Assembly (NCBI RefSeq): GCF_003977755.1
Contig: NZ_RQWN01000006.1
Coordinates: 62,001 to 126,000, forward strand
DNA: 64,000 bases
Source of the DNA: Haloterrigena salifodinae
GTDB lineage: Archaea; Halobacteriota; Halobacteria; Halobacteriales; Natrialbaceae
Direction of reading: 5' to 3'
Shown: positions 18,594 through 27,855 of the stretch, in pieces
Numbering within the stretch: position 1 is the stretch's first letter
How the letters are laid out: each line of letters starts with the position of its first letter
The notes under the pieces: generated by a model
What the model was told of the DNA's origin: nothing
The model's input: only the letters and a program-made list of their open reading frames with translations
Database searches by the model: none
Program-made: the position numbers and the translations under genes

Positions 18594-19697
18594 ATGACGG
18601 CGGTACGCGACCAGAAACTGACGCGCCTAGACGAGTACATGACCGAGCGGGAACTGTCCGAACTCTGGTTCCTGCGGCCGGCGAACTTCGCGTGGCTGAC
18701 CGACGGCGGGAACTCGACCGTCGATCGCGCGGCCGACGTCGGCGTGGCCGCGCTCGGCTACGACGGCGACGCGGTGCGAGCGCTCACATCGAACAACGAG
18801 GCTGATCGATTCCGCGAGGAGGAACTCCCGTCAGGGGTTCCCGTGGAGACGTTCGACTGGCACGAGTCCTCGCTCGGCGAGGCGGTGGCGCGTGCGAGCG
18901 CCAACGGAGCCGGCGCGGACGTCCCGACGGTACCGGGACTCGAGTCGATCGACGCCTCGCAGCTGCGGCTTCCCTTTACCGATCGCGACCGGCAGGTCCT
19001 CGAGCGGGCTGGCCGAGCCACCGCCGACGCGGTCGAAACGGTCGCCCGCGAGGTATCGCCGGACGACACCGAGCGCGCCGCGGCGGGACGCCTTCGCGAC
19101 GAACTCTGGGACCGGGGCCTCGAGTCGCCCGTCGTCCTCGTCGGCGGCGCCGAGCGCTCGCAACGGCACCGCCACTTCACGCCGACGGACGAGCCGCTGG
19201 GCGACTACGCGCTGCTCACCGTCGTCGCGGTCGGACGCGGCGTCAACATTGCCGTCACCCGGACCGTCGACTTCGACGCGCCCTCGTGGCTGCGCGAGCG
19301 CCACGACGACGCGAGCCGCGTCGCGGCGACGGCGATGGCGGCGACGCGGGACGCGGCGACGGCCGACAGCGACACCGCCGGCGACGTCTTCGCCGCGATC
19401 GAGCGGGCGTACGCGGCCGTCGGCTGGAAGGGCGAGTGGCAGCAGCATCATCAGGGCGGGTCGATCGGGTTCGAGAGCCGGGAGTGGATCGCAACCCCGT
19501 CGAACGACGCGCCGGTCGAAACGCCCGCGCCGTACGCCTGGAACCCGACCGTCCAGGGGGCGAAGACCGAGGACACCGTCCTGATCTCGTCGACCGACAT
19601 CGACGTGGTCACCGATACCGGCTCGTGGCCCACCGCGGAGTACGCGGCCGTCGACGACGATCTGCGCCTCGAGTTACCGACGCCCCTCTCCAGATAA
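18594..19697 (+). CDS. M24-fold (creatinase / Xaa-Pro peptidase-like) protein lacking metal ligands
   Basis: Predicted two-domain protein of 367 residues with an N-terminal creatinase-like domain and a C-terminal pita-bread fold. Of the five metal ligands of true M24 peptidases, the histidine (HHQGGSIG, His285/286) and the last glutamate (KTEDTVLI) are recognisable, but the two aspartates and the penultimate glutamate are missing: the aspartate strand reads VVAVGRGVNIAVTRTV and the glutamate site reads AWNPTV. It is therefore probably not a metallopeptidase; creatinase itself works without metal. The ATG follows GAGGG and a TATA-like TTTATT. It is divergent from the GH2 gene and near the second sugar transporter. 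Its real function is unknown. Confidence 0.65.
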   Translation: MTAVRDQKLTRLDEYMTERELSELWFLRPANFAWLTDGGNSTVDRAADVGVAALGYDGDAVRALTSNNEADRFREEELPSGVPVETFDWHESSLGEAVARASANGAGADVPTVPGLESIDASQLRLPFTDRDRQVLERAGRATADAVETVAREVSPDDTERAAAGRLRDELWDRGLESPVVLVGGAERSQRHRHFTPTDEPLGDYALLTVVAVGRGVNIAVTRTVDFDAPSWLRERHDDASRVAATAMAATRDAATADSDTAGDVFAAIERAYAAVGWKGEWQQHHQGGSIGFESREWIATPSNDAPVETPAPYAWNPTVQGAKTEDTVLISSTDIDVVTDTGSWPTAEYAAVDDDLRLELPTPLSR

Positions 19698-19878
19698 GCC
19701 ACGGCGCTCATGGAGCGGTTCTCAGCGGATCCGGCATCGCGTAACGACCCCGCGAGTCCATGTTTTGCGGACGGAAAATTCGTCGAGTGACGGTCCGATC
19801 GGGAACGTCAGTTCAGTTCAGTTCGGGCACCGCGTGAAAACGGGAACAGGAGCCAGTGAACGTCCGGGAGAGTACCAC

Positions 19879-20742
19879 TTACCCGGTCGTACCGGTCCCC
19901 TGAATTTGGACGGCGCGGACGATCTCCCCCTGGAAGAAGAGGTAGACGATGAACAGGGGAAGCGACGCCAGCACCGTCACGGCCATGTGGAGGCCGGGCG
20001 TCGTGATGTTTCCTTGGTAGAGGTTCACCAGCCCGATGGGAAGCGTGTACGCCGCCTCGTCGGAGAGGACAATCAGCGGCCAGAGGAACGCGTTCCAGTT
20101 GTAGACGAACATGAACAGCGCCAGCGAGGCGAGGATGGGTCTGGCGAGCGGCAGGACAATGCGGTAGTAGATCTGGAACGTCGAGAACCCGTCGAGGCGC
20201 GCGGCCTCCTCGTACTCGTCGGGGATGTCCCGGAAGAACTGGTACAGGAGGAAGACGCCGAGCGGACTCGCGACCGCCGGCAGGATCACTCCCAAGTAGG
20301 AGTTCACCAGGCCGAGATCGGAGACGACCGTGTACAGCGGGACGATGTTCATGTAGTACGGCACCATGAAGCTCGCGAGGATGACGCCCATGACGATCGA
20401 CTGGCCGGGCCAGTCGAGTCGCGTGAGCGAGAACGCGATCATCGAGTCGATGACGAGGATGATGATCGTCGCCCCGCCGGCGATAACGAACGTGTTTATC
20501 GTCCACTGGACGAACAGCGACTCCGTCAGGAGGTACTGGTAGTGGTCGAACGTGATTTCCGGCGGGATCCAATACGGCTGTGGGTCCGTCAGGTACCGCC
20601 GTGGCTGGAACGACCGCGAGATCGTGTACAGGTACGGAATCGCCATCAGGAGGGCGACCCCGTACAGCACCGCGTGGGTGCCAAGCGACTGTAGCGAAAC
20701 GTCGTCGAATCGGCTCGTCTGTTCTGTGGTAGCGTCAGTCAT
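19879..20742 (-). CDS. CUT1 sugar ABC transporter permease (MalG type)
   Basis: Predicted permease of 287 residues with six transmembrane helices and the EAA loop EAARLDGFSTFQIY. It is the last gene of a three-gene unit (binding protein, MalF-type, MalG-type) and its start overlaps the upstream permease by 8 bases, indicating translational coupling. The N-terminal 30 residues are polar and cytoplasmic. Substrate is unknown, probably an oligosaccharide released by neighbouring hydrolases. Confidence 0.85.
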   Translation of the reverse strand: MTDATTEQTSRFDDVSLQSLGTHAVLYGVALLMAIPYLYTISRSFQPRRYLTDPQPYWIPPEITFDHYQYLLTESLFVQWTINTFVIAGGATIIILVIDSMIAFSLTRLDWPGQSIVMGVILASFMVPYYMNIVPLYTVVSDLGLVNSYLGVILPAVASPLGVFLLYQFFRDIPDEYEEAARLDGFSTFQIYYRIVLPLARPILASLALFMFVYNWNAFLWPLIVLSDEAAYTLPIGLVNLYQGNITTPGLHMAVTVLASLPLFIVYLFFQGEIVRAVQIQGTGTTG

Positions 20743-21661
20743 TGGTTCCGATCACCTTGAAGTTGATAAGCGCGATGACCACGAGAATCATGACGAGAAC
20801 GTAGCCGATCGCGGCGCCGTAGCCGTACTGGTGCTGGGAGAAGGCACTCCGGTAGAGGTAGTAGACCAGCGTGTCCGTCGAGCCCCTCGGACCGCCCGAG
20901 GTCAACACGAACGGCTGTGCGAACACCTGGAACTGGAGAATGAACTGAATGATGACGACGAAGAGGATGGAGTTTCGCATCTGCGGGAGCGTGACGTCTT
21001 TGAACGCACGCCACGTGCTCGCACCGTCGAGTCTGGCCGCTTCGTAGAGGCGTTCCGGAACGCCCTGTCGAGCCGCCAGGAAGATCACGAAGTTGAATCC
21101 GACCAGCCACCAAACAGTCATGAACGCGAGCGCCGGCATCGCTAAATTCGTCGACGTCAGCCAGCCGGGCGGGTCCGACATGACGAATCCGAGGTAGTAG
21201 TTGATGAGGCCGTATCCCTCGGAGTAGACTTCCGACCAGATGAGCGTGACGACCGCAACGGTAAGGATGTACGGACTGAAGTAAATCGCCCGGAGGACGG
21301 TTTTCCCCTTGACGTTCTTGTTGACGCCGAGCGCCAGTCCCAGTCCGAGGAGGACGAGCAGCGGGACGGAAAGTGCGACGAAGTATATCGTCCCCTTCAT
21401 CGCGTCCCAGAAGACGGGGTCGTTGAACAGTTCGATGTAGTTCTCGAGCCCGATGAACTCGGACTCGGAGGGAACGAACGGGTCCCAGTTGTGAAGGCTC
21501 ATGTAGAAGCCCTTCAGCGCCGGCCAAATGAGGAACACCGAGAACACCGCTAGGTACGGAAGCGACCATGCGATCCCCTCGACCGTCTCTTTCCGGACGC
21601 CGAATACGGTCTGCTGGGCGCGCTCGTTTTCACCGGTCGTGAAACGATTTCGTAGTCCCAT
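20735..21661 (-). CDS. CUT1 sugar ABC transporter permease (MalF type)
   Basis: Predicted permease of 308 residues, six transmembrane helices, EAA loop EAARLDGASTWRAF. It begins 9 bases after the stop of the substrate-binding protein gene and overlaps the MalG-type gene at its end. An N-terminal cytoplasmic tail of about 30 residues precedes helix 1. It should form the channel with the 19879 product. Confidence 0.86.
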   Translation of the reverse strand: MGLRNRFTTGENERAQQTVFGVRKETVEGIAWSLPYLAVFSVFLIWPALKGFYMSLHNWDPFVPSESEFIGLENYIELFNDPVFWDAMKGTIYFVALSVPLLVLLGLGLALGVNKNVKGKTVLRAIYFSPYILTVAVVTLIWSEVYSEGYGLINYYLGFVMSDPPGWLTSTNLAMPALAFMTVWWLVGFNFVIFLAARQGVPERLYEAARLDGASTWRAFKDVTLPQMRNSILFVVIIQFILQFQVFAQPFVLTSGGPRGSTDTLVYYLYRSAFSQHQYGYGAAIGYVLVMILVVIALINFKVIGTND

Positions 21662-21670
21662 GGTCGTCAG

Positions 21671-22975
21671 TTACTCCTCGAGGCCCTTATTGACCATCGA
21701 AACGCCGTCGTTGAGTGCCTCTTGGGAGCTCTCGTAGTTGTGGCCCCACATGTCGAGCAGCCACTGGTACCAACTCTCCGAGTTGGGGTCGCCGTTCGGC
21801 ACCTTCGGATGGTAGAAGTACATATCTTCCTCGGCCATCTCGAGGTATTTACTGAGGGTTTTGTCGTAGAACGACGCGTTTTGGAACACCTCGGATTCCC
21901 GGATGTCCGCAGCGGCGGGCAGGTGACCTGCTCGGGCACCCCACTCAGGGTTTTCCGTCGTCAACCAGTGGGCGACCTCCGCCGCGATTTCGGATTTTTT
22001 GTCGTCGCGGTCCTGGCTCCGGGGCATCACGATCGTATGCCCGTCCGTCCAGACCTGATCTTGGGTCTTGTTGGGAGCGATGGTCGGCTTGAAGAAGCCC
22101 CAATCGATGTCCGACTCCTCGAGGGTGGCCACGTACCACGTCCCGTTCATCGTCATGCCCAGATCTCCGTTCTCGAAGGCGTTTGCACCCCAGTCCGCCT
22201 CGGTCGTCTGGGGGGACCACTCCATATCGCCGGTCATATTCCAGAACAGTTCGGAGGTATCCTGGCCCGCCTGGCCGTCGAACGTCGGGTTCCAGTCGCT
22301 GTCGAAGAGTTCGCCGCCCTGCTGCTTGACGAACGTACTCCACGTTCGCCACGTCCCGAAGCCGTCGTTGTACGGGGTCTGGCTGAACGCCCATTTATCG
22401 GTTTCTTCGGCGATGGCGTCCCCTGCGGCTTTGAACTCCTCCCAGTTCGTCGGCGGGGACTCGGGATCGAGGCCCGCTTCCTCGAAGATCGCTTTGTTGT
22501 AGTACATCCCGACCGGATGCAGGTCCATCGGAAGCGCTCGCGTCTCGCCTTCGACCGACACGAGGTCCCAGTGGTTGTCGAGGTAATCGCCCTCGATTTC
22601 ACCGGTATCGATGTAGTTGTCCATCGGCACGATGGTTTTGTTCCACGCGCGCAGGTACGCTGCGTGCATAACCGCCAGATCAGGTCCGCTACCGCCAGCG
22701 AGCGTCGTGTACAGGTTATTGTAGTACTGATCCCACGGCGTCCGCTGGCGGTCGATCGTCACCTCCTCGTCCACGTCGAGCGGCTGTTCATCGTTGAACT
22801 TCTGAACGATATCCTCCATCACGGGGCCTTCGCCGCCGCTGAATAGTTCCCAGAACGAGATGGTGTAGCCGCTGGAGCCGCCGCCGATGCAGCCGGCGAT
22901 CGAGGCGGTGCCCGCGACACCGGCAGCTTTGATGAATCTACGACGTGATTTCGACGATATTCGGTTACTCGTCAT
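21671..22975 (-). CDS. Sugar ABC transporter substrate-binding lipoprotein
   Basis: Predicted solute-binding protein (SBP family 1) of 434 residues. The signal has a Tat motif (KSRRRFIKAAGV) and lipobox IAGC with a following Gly/Ser linker, so it should be anchored outside the membrane. It heads the permease operon. A TATA-like ATTTATC lies about 35 bases upstream. It is only distantly like the XacG-type protein at 1238, so it probably binds a different sugar or oligomer. Confidence 0.85.
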   Translation of the reverse strand: MTSNRISSKSRRRFIKAAGVAGTASIAGCIGGGSSGYTISFWELFSGGEGPVMEDIVQKFNDEQPLDVDEEVTIDRQRTPWDQYYNNLYTTLAGGSGPDLAVMHAAYLRAWNKTIVPMDNYIDTGEIEGDYLDNHWDLVSVEGETRALPMDLHPVGMYYNKAIFEEAGLDPESPPTNWEEFKAAGDAIAEETDKWAFSQTPYNDGFGTWRTWSTFVKQQGGELFDSDWNPTFDGQAGQDTSELFWNMTGDMEWSPQTTEADWGANAFENGDLGMTMNGTWYVATLEESDIDWGFFKPTIAPNKTQDQVWTDGHTIVMPRSQDRDDKKSEIAAEVAHWLTTENPEWGARAGHLPAAADIRESEVFQNASFYDKTLSKYLEMAEEDMYFYHPKVPNGDPNSESWYQWLLDMWGHNYESSQEALNDGVSMVNKGLEE

Positions 22976-23295
22976 GCTTGTTCCCAGTAGTCATGGATAG
23001 CTGCATCATGATAAATGTTCGTGATTGGGAGGATGGTTGTATCACTGAGCCCGACAATCATCCACTGAGTAGTAAATTTCGCTGAATAGTACGGAGTTTT
23101 CACCGTCACACACCGAGCGCGAGCCTCGGAACGACCCGCTGTTGCGTCGATGCGCTGCAGCGTTCGTCACGCCGGGCTGTACTGCATCCAGTAGAGACGG
23201 CTCACGACCCGACGTATCGTCTCTTTTCGCCACCGCCCGTTCTCGAAACCCGACCTATCCAAAGGGTTATTATACGTTAGAAGTAATCCTACCCC
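22976..23295. promoter_or_regulatory. Divergent promoter between binding protein and ATPase genes
   Basis: These 320 bases hold two outward promoters. On the - strand a TATA-like ATTTATC (about 23008-23014) serves the binding protein. On the + strand GTTATTATACG (about 23265-23275) is centred about 26 bases before the ATPase ATG and predicts leaderless mRNA. The centre has no supported gene. Divergent promoters would allow one regulator to set both halves of the transporter. Confidence 0.6.
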
Positions 23296-24438
23296 ATGGG
23301 TCGTGTTAGTATTGAGAACGTGTCAAAGTTCTATGACGGGAGTAGCGACGGCGAAGGAAAAATTGTGGCAGTCGACGATGTGAGTTTCGACATCAAGGAT
23401 GGCGAATTCCTCACCATCGTCGGCCCCTCCGGGTCGGGCAAGTCGACGCTGCTACGGATGGTCGCGGGTCTCGAAGACATCAGCGAAGGCCAGATCCGTA
23501 TCGGCGACCGCGTCGTCAACAACATCCAGCCCCAGGACCGCGGGGTCGCCATGGTGTTCCAGAACTACGCGCTCTACCCGCACATGACCGTTCGGGATAA
23601 CATGGCCTACGGGCTGAAGCTGACCTCGGACCTCAGCAACGATGAGGTTCAGAAACGCGTCGAGGACGCCGCCGAGATGATGGGTATCGAAGGCCAACTC
23701 GACAAGAAACCCGGCAGCCTCTCCGGCGGCCAGCAGCAGCGGGTTGCCACCGGCCGCGCCATCGTCCGCGATCCGGAAGTGTTCCTCATGGACGAGCCGC
23801 TGTCGAACCTGGACGCGAAACTCCGCGCCCACATGCGGACGGAAATCCAGCGCATCCACGAGGACCTCGGAACCACGTTCATCTACGTCACCCACGACCA
23901 GGAGGAAGCGATGACGATGTCCGACCGCGTCGCCATCCTCGATCAGGGGAACGTTCAACAGATCGGGACGCCCGACGAAGTCTACAACGAACCCAAGAAC
24001 CTCTTCGTCGCCGACTTCGTCGGCAGCCCCGCGATGAACCCATTCGACGTCGAACTCGAGGGAACGACGCTCGTCGGAGCCGACTTCCAATACGAGATTT
24101 CCGAAGAGTACGCGGAGCGAGTACGGGAACGGACCTCGGACGGGGAATCGCTCGTGCTCGGGATTCGACCCGAAGATATCTACATCGCAGACCCTTCCGA
24201 CCGGAACGCCATCGAGGCCTTCCTCGACGTGCTCGAACCCGTGGGATCGGACAACTACCTCTACCTCGACATGGCAGGTATCGACGAGTGCCGAGTCCGG
24301 GTTCCCGGCGACGTGAAACCCGAGGAGAACGATTCGCTGACCATCTCCTTCGACGAGGACGACATCCACCTGTTCCGAAAATCCGACGGTCGGAACATCC
24401 TAGCGGAGAAACGCGAGAAGCAGGAAGTCACCGCGTAA
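23296..24438 (+). CDS. CUT1 sugar ABC transporter ATPase (MalK/UgpC type)
   Basis: Predicted ATPase of 380 residues with Walker A GPSGSGKST, signature LSGGQQQR, Walker B VFLMDEPLSNLD, switch THDQEEA and a C-terminal TOBE region. It is transcribed away from the permease genes at 19879-22975 but is the only ATPase near them, so it very probably powers that importer. Such ATPases can be shared by several CUT1 systems. Confidence 0.87.
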   Translation: MGRVSIENVSKFYDGSSDGEGKIVAVDDVSFDIKDGEFLTIVGPSGSGKSTLLRMVAGLEDISEGQIRIGDRVVNNIQPQDRGVAMVFQNYALYPHMTVRDNMAYGLKLTSDLSNDEVQKRVEDAAEMMGIEGQLDKKPGSLSGGQQQRVATGRAIVRDPEVFLMDEPLSNLDAKLRAHMRTEIQRIHEDLGTTFIYVTHDQEEAMTMSDRVAILDQGNVQQIGTPDEVYNEPKNLFVADFVGSPAMNPFDVELEGTTLVGADFQYEISEEYAERVRERTSDGESLVLGIRPEDIYIADPSDRNAIEAFLDVLEPVGSDNYLYLDMAGIDECRVRVPGDVKPEENDSLTISFDEDDIHLFRKSDGRNILAEKREKQEVTA

Positions 24439-24714
24439 TTCGGCTGTTGGCGCGGTCGGTCGGCAGCGACGAACTGTAGCGAATTCCCGTCGATCGAACC
24501 GGAACGCGACGGGAGCGGGTGTTCGATTCTACGACAGACGGTATTCGATAAAAGACGAACGTCCTCGAGGAGGGACACTTCTTCCTCGCACCATACGGTG
24601 ACGGTTGCGGTGCCGGCGAATCGACGAGAGTCCAATGAGAAATGCGACGCGAACCGGCGTCTGGGCGACCGAAAATAAATGAGATGGTAACAGTTGCCTA
24701 GCCAGCCCGCGTTC

Positions 24715-26046
24715 TCAGAGCTTGTTCAACTTCAACGGACGCTCCGCGTACCGGATCTCGCAGAGTTCATCGTTCATCGCGGTCGAGGTCATCTGGAGGA
24801 GTTGTTTGCCGTTCGGGGACGGGAGAATCGGCGTCGTCCACCCGACGAAAATCCGGCCGCCGAGTTCGCTCTCCGTTTCGAAGGACAGCGGCGCCTCGAC
24901 CGGGGTCCAACTGCCGCTCCCGTCGAGGTTCGTGTTGGCGAGGAGGACCTCGCCGTTGCCGTCGGCCAGTTCCCGGTTCCCGTCGACCAGTTGCTTGGCG
25001 GAGACGAGAATCGTCCCGTCGGGTCCACCTCTCGGCGTCCACGTGATGGACGGGCCGTTGATGAAGCGCCGCCCGTCGTCGGTGACGACCTGTTGCCCGA
25101 GATCCGTCGGATCGCCCCAGTCGCGACCGTCGGGTGATGTTTTGACTCTCACTTCGCCGTTCACGGTGTCGGAGCCGACGACCTCGTAGGCGGCCATATA
25201 GGTGCCGTTCGGTAGTTCGACGACGCCCGGCATGCCGGGCCGATCGGTTCCGTTCGGAACCGCGGTCACGAACTCCTCGTCATCCCACGTCCGACCGCCG
25301 TCGGTCGACGCCTTGAGGCCGACGAGTTGGTTGTAACCGTCGTCGTCCGCCTGTCGTTCGTCGGCGAAGTAACAGACGAGATTTCCGTCCGCGTCCAGCT
25401 GTAGTTCGGGCTCCCACACAGGGCTGTGGCCCGCGTGCGGATACGCCGGGCCGCCGGTTACGACGGTGCTGACGTACTCCCACGACTCTCCGTGGTCGGT
25501 ACTCGCGTACAGGTCGATACTCGTGTCGCCGAGTTCGCCGGTTTCACCCTCCTCGACGTCGTCGGGGTCGTCGAGAATCGGAATCGCGTTCCCGGCGGCG
25601 AGGACCGTCCCGGCCGGCCACGGCCCGGTTTCCTCGGGGAGTTCGTACAGCGTCGGCTGGTACCGCAATCCCCAGTCCTTGCCGCTCTGATCGTGAATTT
25701 CCGAGAACATCGACCACGTCTGGCCGCCGTCCGTGCTCCGATAGACCGGGAAGTACGGTTCCGAACCGCCGCTCATCGACGGATAGTACTCGAACGTCGC
25801 GAGCAGCGTCTCGTTACCGCCCGGACTGAACTCGAGGCGTTCGACGCGAGGGTACATCGCACCCGGCGCCGGCGCTCCCTCCGGCGGGGAATAGAGCGTG
25901 TCTCCGCGGTGTTTGTTACCCGAACTCTGGCAGGCTTTCGTTACGGGGACGCTGCCGGCCGTGCCGAGGCCGACGGCAGCGAGCGCTCCGATCGCTTGCA
26001 GGTGCTCTCTACGCGTACAGTCGTCGCCGGTCGCTGGATTCTTCAT
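24715..26046 (-). CDS. Exported GH93-like exo-arabinanase / sialidase-fold protein
   Basis: Predicted extracellular paralogue of the protein at 14442, 443 residues. The N-terminus has a Tat-like motif (TRREHLQAIGALAAVG) and a Cys in VTKAC that might be lipidated, although the lipobox is poor. The propeller repeats Asp boxes (STDGGQTWS, STDHGESWE, STDGGRTWD) and shares with the cytosolic copy PVWEPE, DGNLVCYFADER, YNQLVG, VKTSPDGRDWGDP and VGWTTP. An acidic insertion around residue 170 (DDPDDVEEGETGELGD) is absent from the cytosolic copy. It may release arabinobiose outside the cell; activity is inferred from family resemblance. Confidence 0.65.
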   Translation of the reverse strand: MKNPATGDDCTRREHLQAIGALAAVGLGTAGSVPVTKACQSSGNKHRGDTLYSPPEGAPAPGAMYPRVERLEFSPGGNETLLATFEYYPSMSGGSEPYFPVYRSTDGGQTWSMFSEIHDQSGKDWGLRYQPTLYELPEETGPWPAGTVLAAGNAIPILDDPDDVEEGETGELGDTSIDLYASTDHGESWEYVSTVVTGGPAYPHAGHSPVWEPELQLDADGNLVCYFADERQADDDGYNQLVGLKASTDGGRTWDDEEFVTAVPNGTDRPGMPGVVELPNGTYMAAYEVVGSDTVNGEVRVKTSPDGRDWGDPTDLGQQVVTDDGRRFINGPSITWTPRGGPDGTILVSAKQLVDGNRELADGNGEVLLANTNLDGSGSWTPVEAPLSFETESELGGRIFVGWTTPILPSPNGKQLLQMTSTAMNDELCEIRYAERPLKLNKL

Positions 26047-26325
26047 ACATTCGTCACCGCAGTATCTCCATTACTATTTGTATATAATAGTCTTTCCCCG
26101 AAGTAGCCGAACCGCATCGGCCGTCGGAGCTGCTGTCGGTCGGCGACAGCGTCCCGCTGACGCCCGAACGAATCTCGGCTCAATCGGACGGGTTGAGACC
26201 GGACTCGAGTCGAGGCGGATCGATCTCGCTCGTCGCTCCGAACTGCATCACGGAGTGCCACGTATCACAGCGGAGTCTCCCGATTCGGGAGCAATATTTA
26301 TGAATACCTGTACAAATGGTATCGT

Positions 26326-26787
26326 ATGTCGTTCAATACGATACTGATCGGAATCGGTCCCGGTGACCGCGATCGAATGACTCGCCTCGCGACCGAGACG
26401 ATAGATGTCGCGAAGCCAACCGGCGCGATGATCGTCCTGCTGCAGGTCTTTTCGGAGGACGAGTTCGACGACACGGCTGGGAAACTGGAGTTCGACCCGT
26501 CCGAAGAGGACGTCGACGTGGACATGGTCGCGCGACGGAATATGACGATCCACGAACTCATCGAGAAGTTCGAGCAGGCCGGCGTCGACTACACGATTCG
26601 CGGCGAAATCGGGAAGCCGGAGGAGGAGATCATCAGGGTCGCCGAATCGATCGACGCCGACCGCGTATTCGTCGGCGGCCGGAACCGAAGCCCGACCGGG
26701 AAAGCGGTCTTCGGGAGCGTCTCGCAAGCGGTGATGCTCTCCTCGCCGTGTCCGGTGACGTTCGTCCGCCACGAACTGGACGACTGA
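26326..26787 (+). CDS. Universal stress protein (UspA family)
   Basis: Predicted single-domain Usp of 153 residues. Its C-terminal nucleotide-binding loop GGRNRSPTGKAVFGSVSQAV matches ATP-binding family members. The ATG follows a TATA-like AATATTTATG centred about 28 bases upstream, so the mRNA is probably leaderless. A similar gene occurs at 45817 in the same gene neighbourhood. Its role in sugar metabolism, if any, is not visible. Confidence 0.85.
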   Translation: MSFNTILIGIGPGDRDRMTRLATETIDVAKPTGAMIVLLQVFSEDEFDDTAGKLEFDPSEEDVDVDMVARRNMTIHELIEKFEQAGVDYTIRGEIGKPEEEIIRVAESIDADRVFVGGRNRSPTGKAVFGSVSQAVMLSSPCPVTFVRHELDD

Positions 26788-26894
26788 TCGGGAGGTACCG
26801 GTACCCTACCGAAGTCGAAGCCCACGCGCGCAACGCGCGTCGTTTCGACAACGCCGTCCGATCGCGACGACCCGTTACGAAGCGCCGTTCTTCG

Positions 26895-27500
26895 TCACCT
26901 CTCACGCTCGGCGACGACGGCGACGTGGAACGTGAACAACAGGAACGGGAACGCCAGACACACGGTAACGGTGAGAACGACGCTGACGACGAATAACCCA
27001 ATGCTGACGAAGCCGAGGAGCACGGTGTCGAACGGATGGATAGTGGTCCAGGAGTAGCCGCTCGTAACCGCATCGTAGACCGCGTTTCCCTCCGCTAAGC
27101 GGACGAACGCCACGACGAGCACGGCGCTGAGGTGAGCGGTCAAGTAGCACGCGACGACCGCGAGGGCGCCCGACTGTACGGCTCCAGTCAGAATGTAGTT
27201 GGTGGCGTAGCCGACGGTGACGGCCGCGAAGGCGACGAACACGCCGCTGAGGAGCACGGAATTATGCCAGTGCTGTGAAAGGGTAGAGGCGACCGCGTCG
27301 CGGTCGATCTCTCCCTCTTCGCGGAGCGTCAGTACGGCCTTGTAAGCGGCGAGCGTGGCCGGCCCGATAGTGATGAGCGGGAGGGATGCGACGAACCAGA
27401 GGAGGCTGACGACGACCATCGTACTGCTGTTATCGTACGCGGATCTGAACGCGACCCCGAGCCCGTGGTGGACCGAACGGATGTCGTCCGACGTGTTCAT
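26895..27500 (-). CDS. YesL/DUF624-family membrane protein
   Basis: Predicted integral membrane protein of about 201 residues with roughly five hydrophobic segments and a pattern (SLLWFVASLPLITIGPATLA) typical of DUF624/YesL. In Firmicutes yesL-like genes sit beside sugar ABC transporters and pectin genes; function is unproven. I chose the ATG at 27500 because the conserved region begins soon after; a start at 27539 is possible. It follows the GH4 gene on the same strand after a 355-base gap. Confidence 0.6.
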   Translation of the reverse strand: MNTSDDIRSVHHGLGVAFRSAYDNSSTMVVVSLLWFVASLPLITIGPATLAAYKAVLTLREEGEIDRDAVASTLSQHWHNSVLLSGVFVAFAAVTVGYATNYILTGAVQSGALAVVACYLTAHLSAVLVVAFVRLAEGNAVYDAVTSGYSWTTIHPFDTVLLGFVSIGLFVVSVVLTVTVCLAFPFLLFTFHVAVVAERER

Positions 27501-27855
27501 CGTCGCACCCGTGAGGCGAACGGTCGCGTCGGTTTCCAACAGACGGTCGCCGTCGTCTCACCGTCTCCGATACGAGCCGCTGACTGACCGCCCAGCCGGC
27601 AGTTACGCGACTGCGGTCGGTCGGTCCAGCGGCTCGACCGGTTCGCCGTTCCGTCGGACCCTCGTCGAGCGTGCATTTTGTACTAGACTCGAGTTGCCCG
27701 TAATGAGTGTTACCGTCCCGTCGGCACCCGGTCGGTCGCGCGGTGGCCGCGTTCTTCTCGGGAGCCGCTCGTTACTGACGCCCGTACTGGACGTACGAGC
27801 GGGCCTCGATCGGTGACCGGCCGCAGAATCGTCGAGAGGCGACCGATCGGGAGCG
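27501..27855. other. Intergenic region between GH4 and YesL genes
   Basis: About 355 bases with no supported gene. Several TCGGTCGG/ACCG-rich words could fold into hairpins and might end transcription of the GH4 gene, but no clear terminator or TATA box stands out. Confidence 0.4.

Noticed and set aside
26326-26787. Universal stress protein as a functional part of the arabinan system
   Set aside because: Usp genes are numerous and scattered in haloarchaea; location alone is not evidence.
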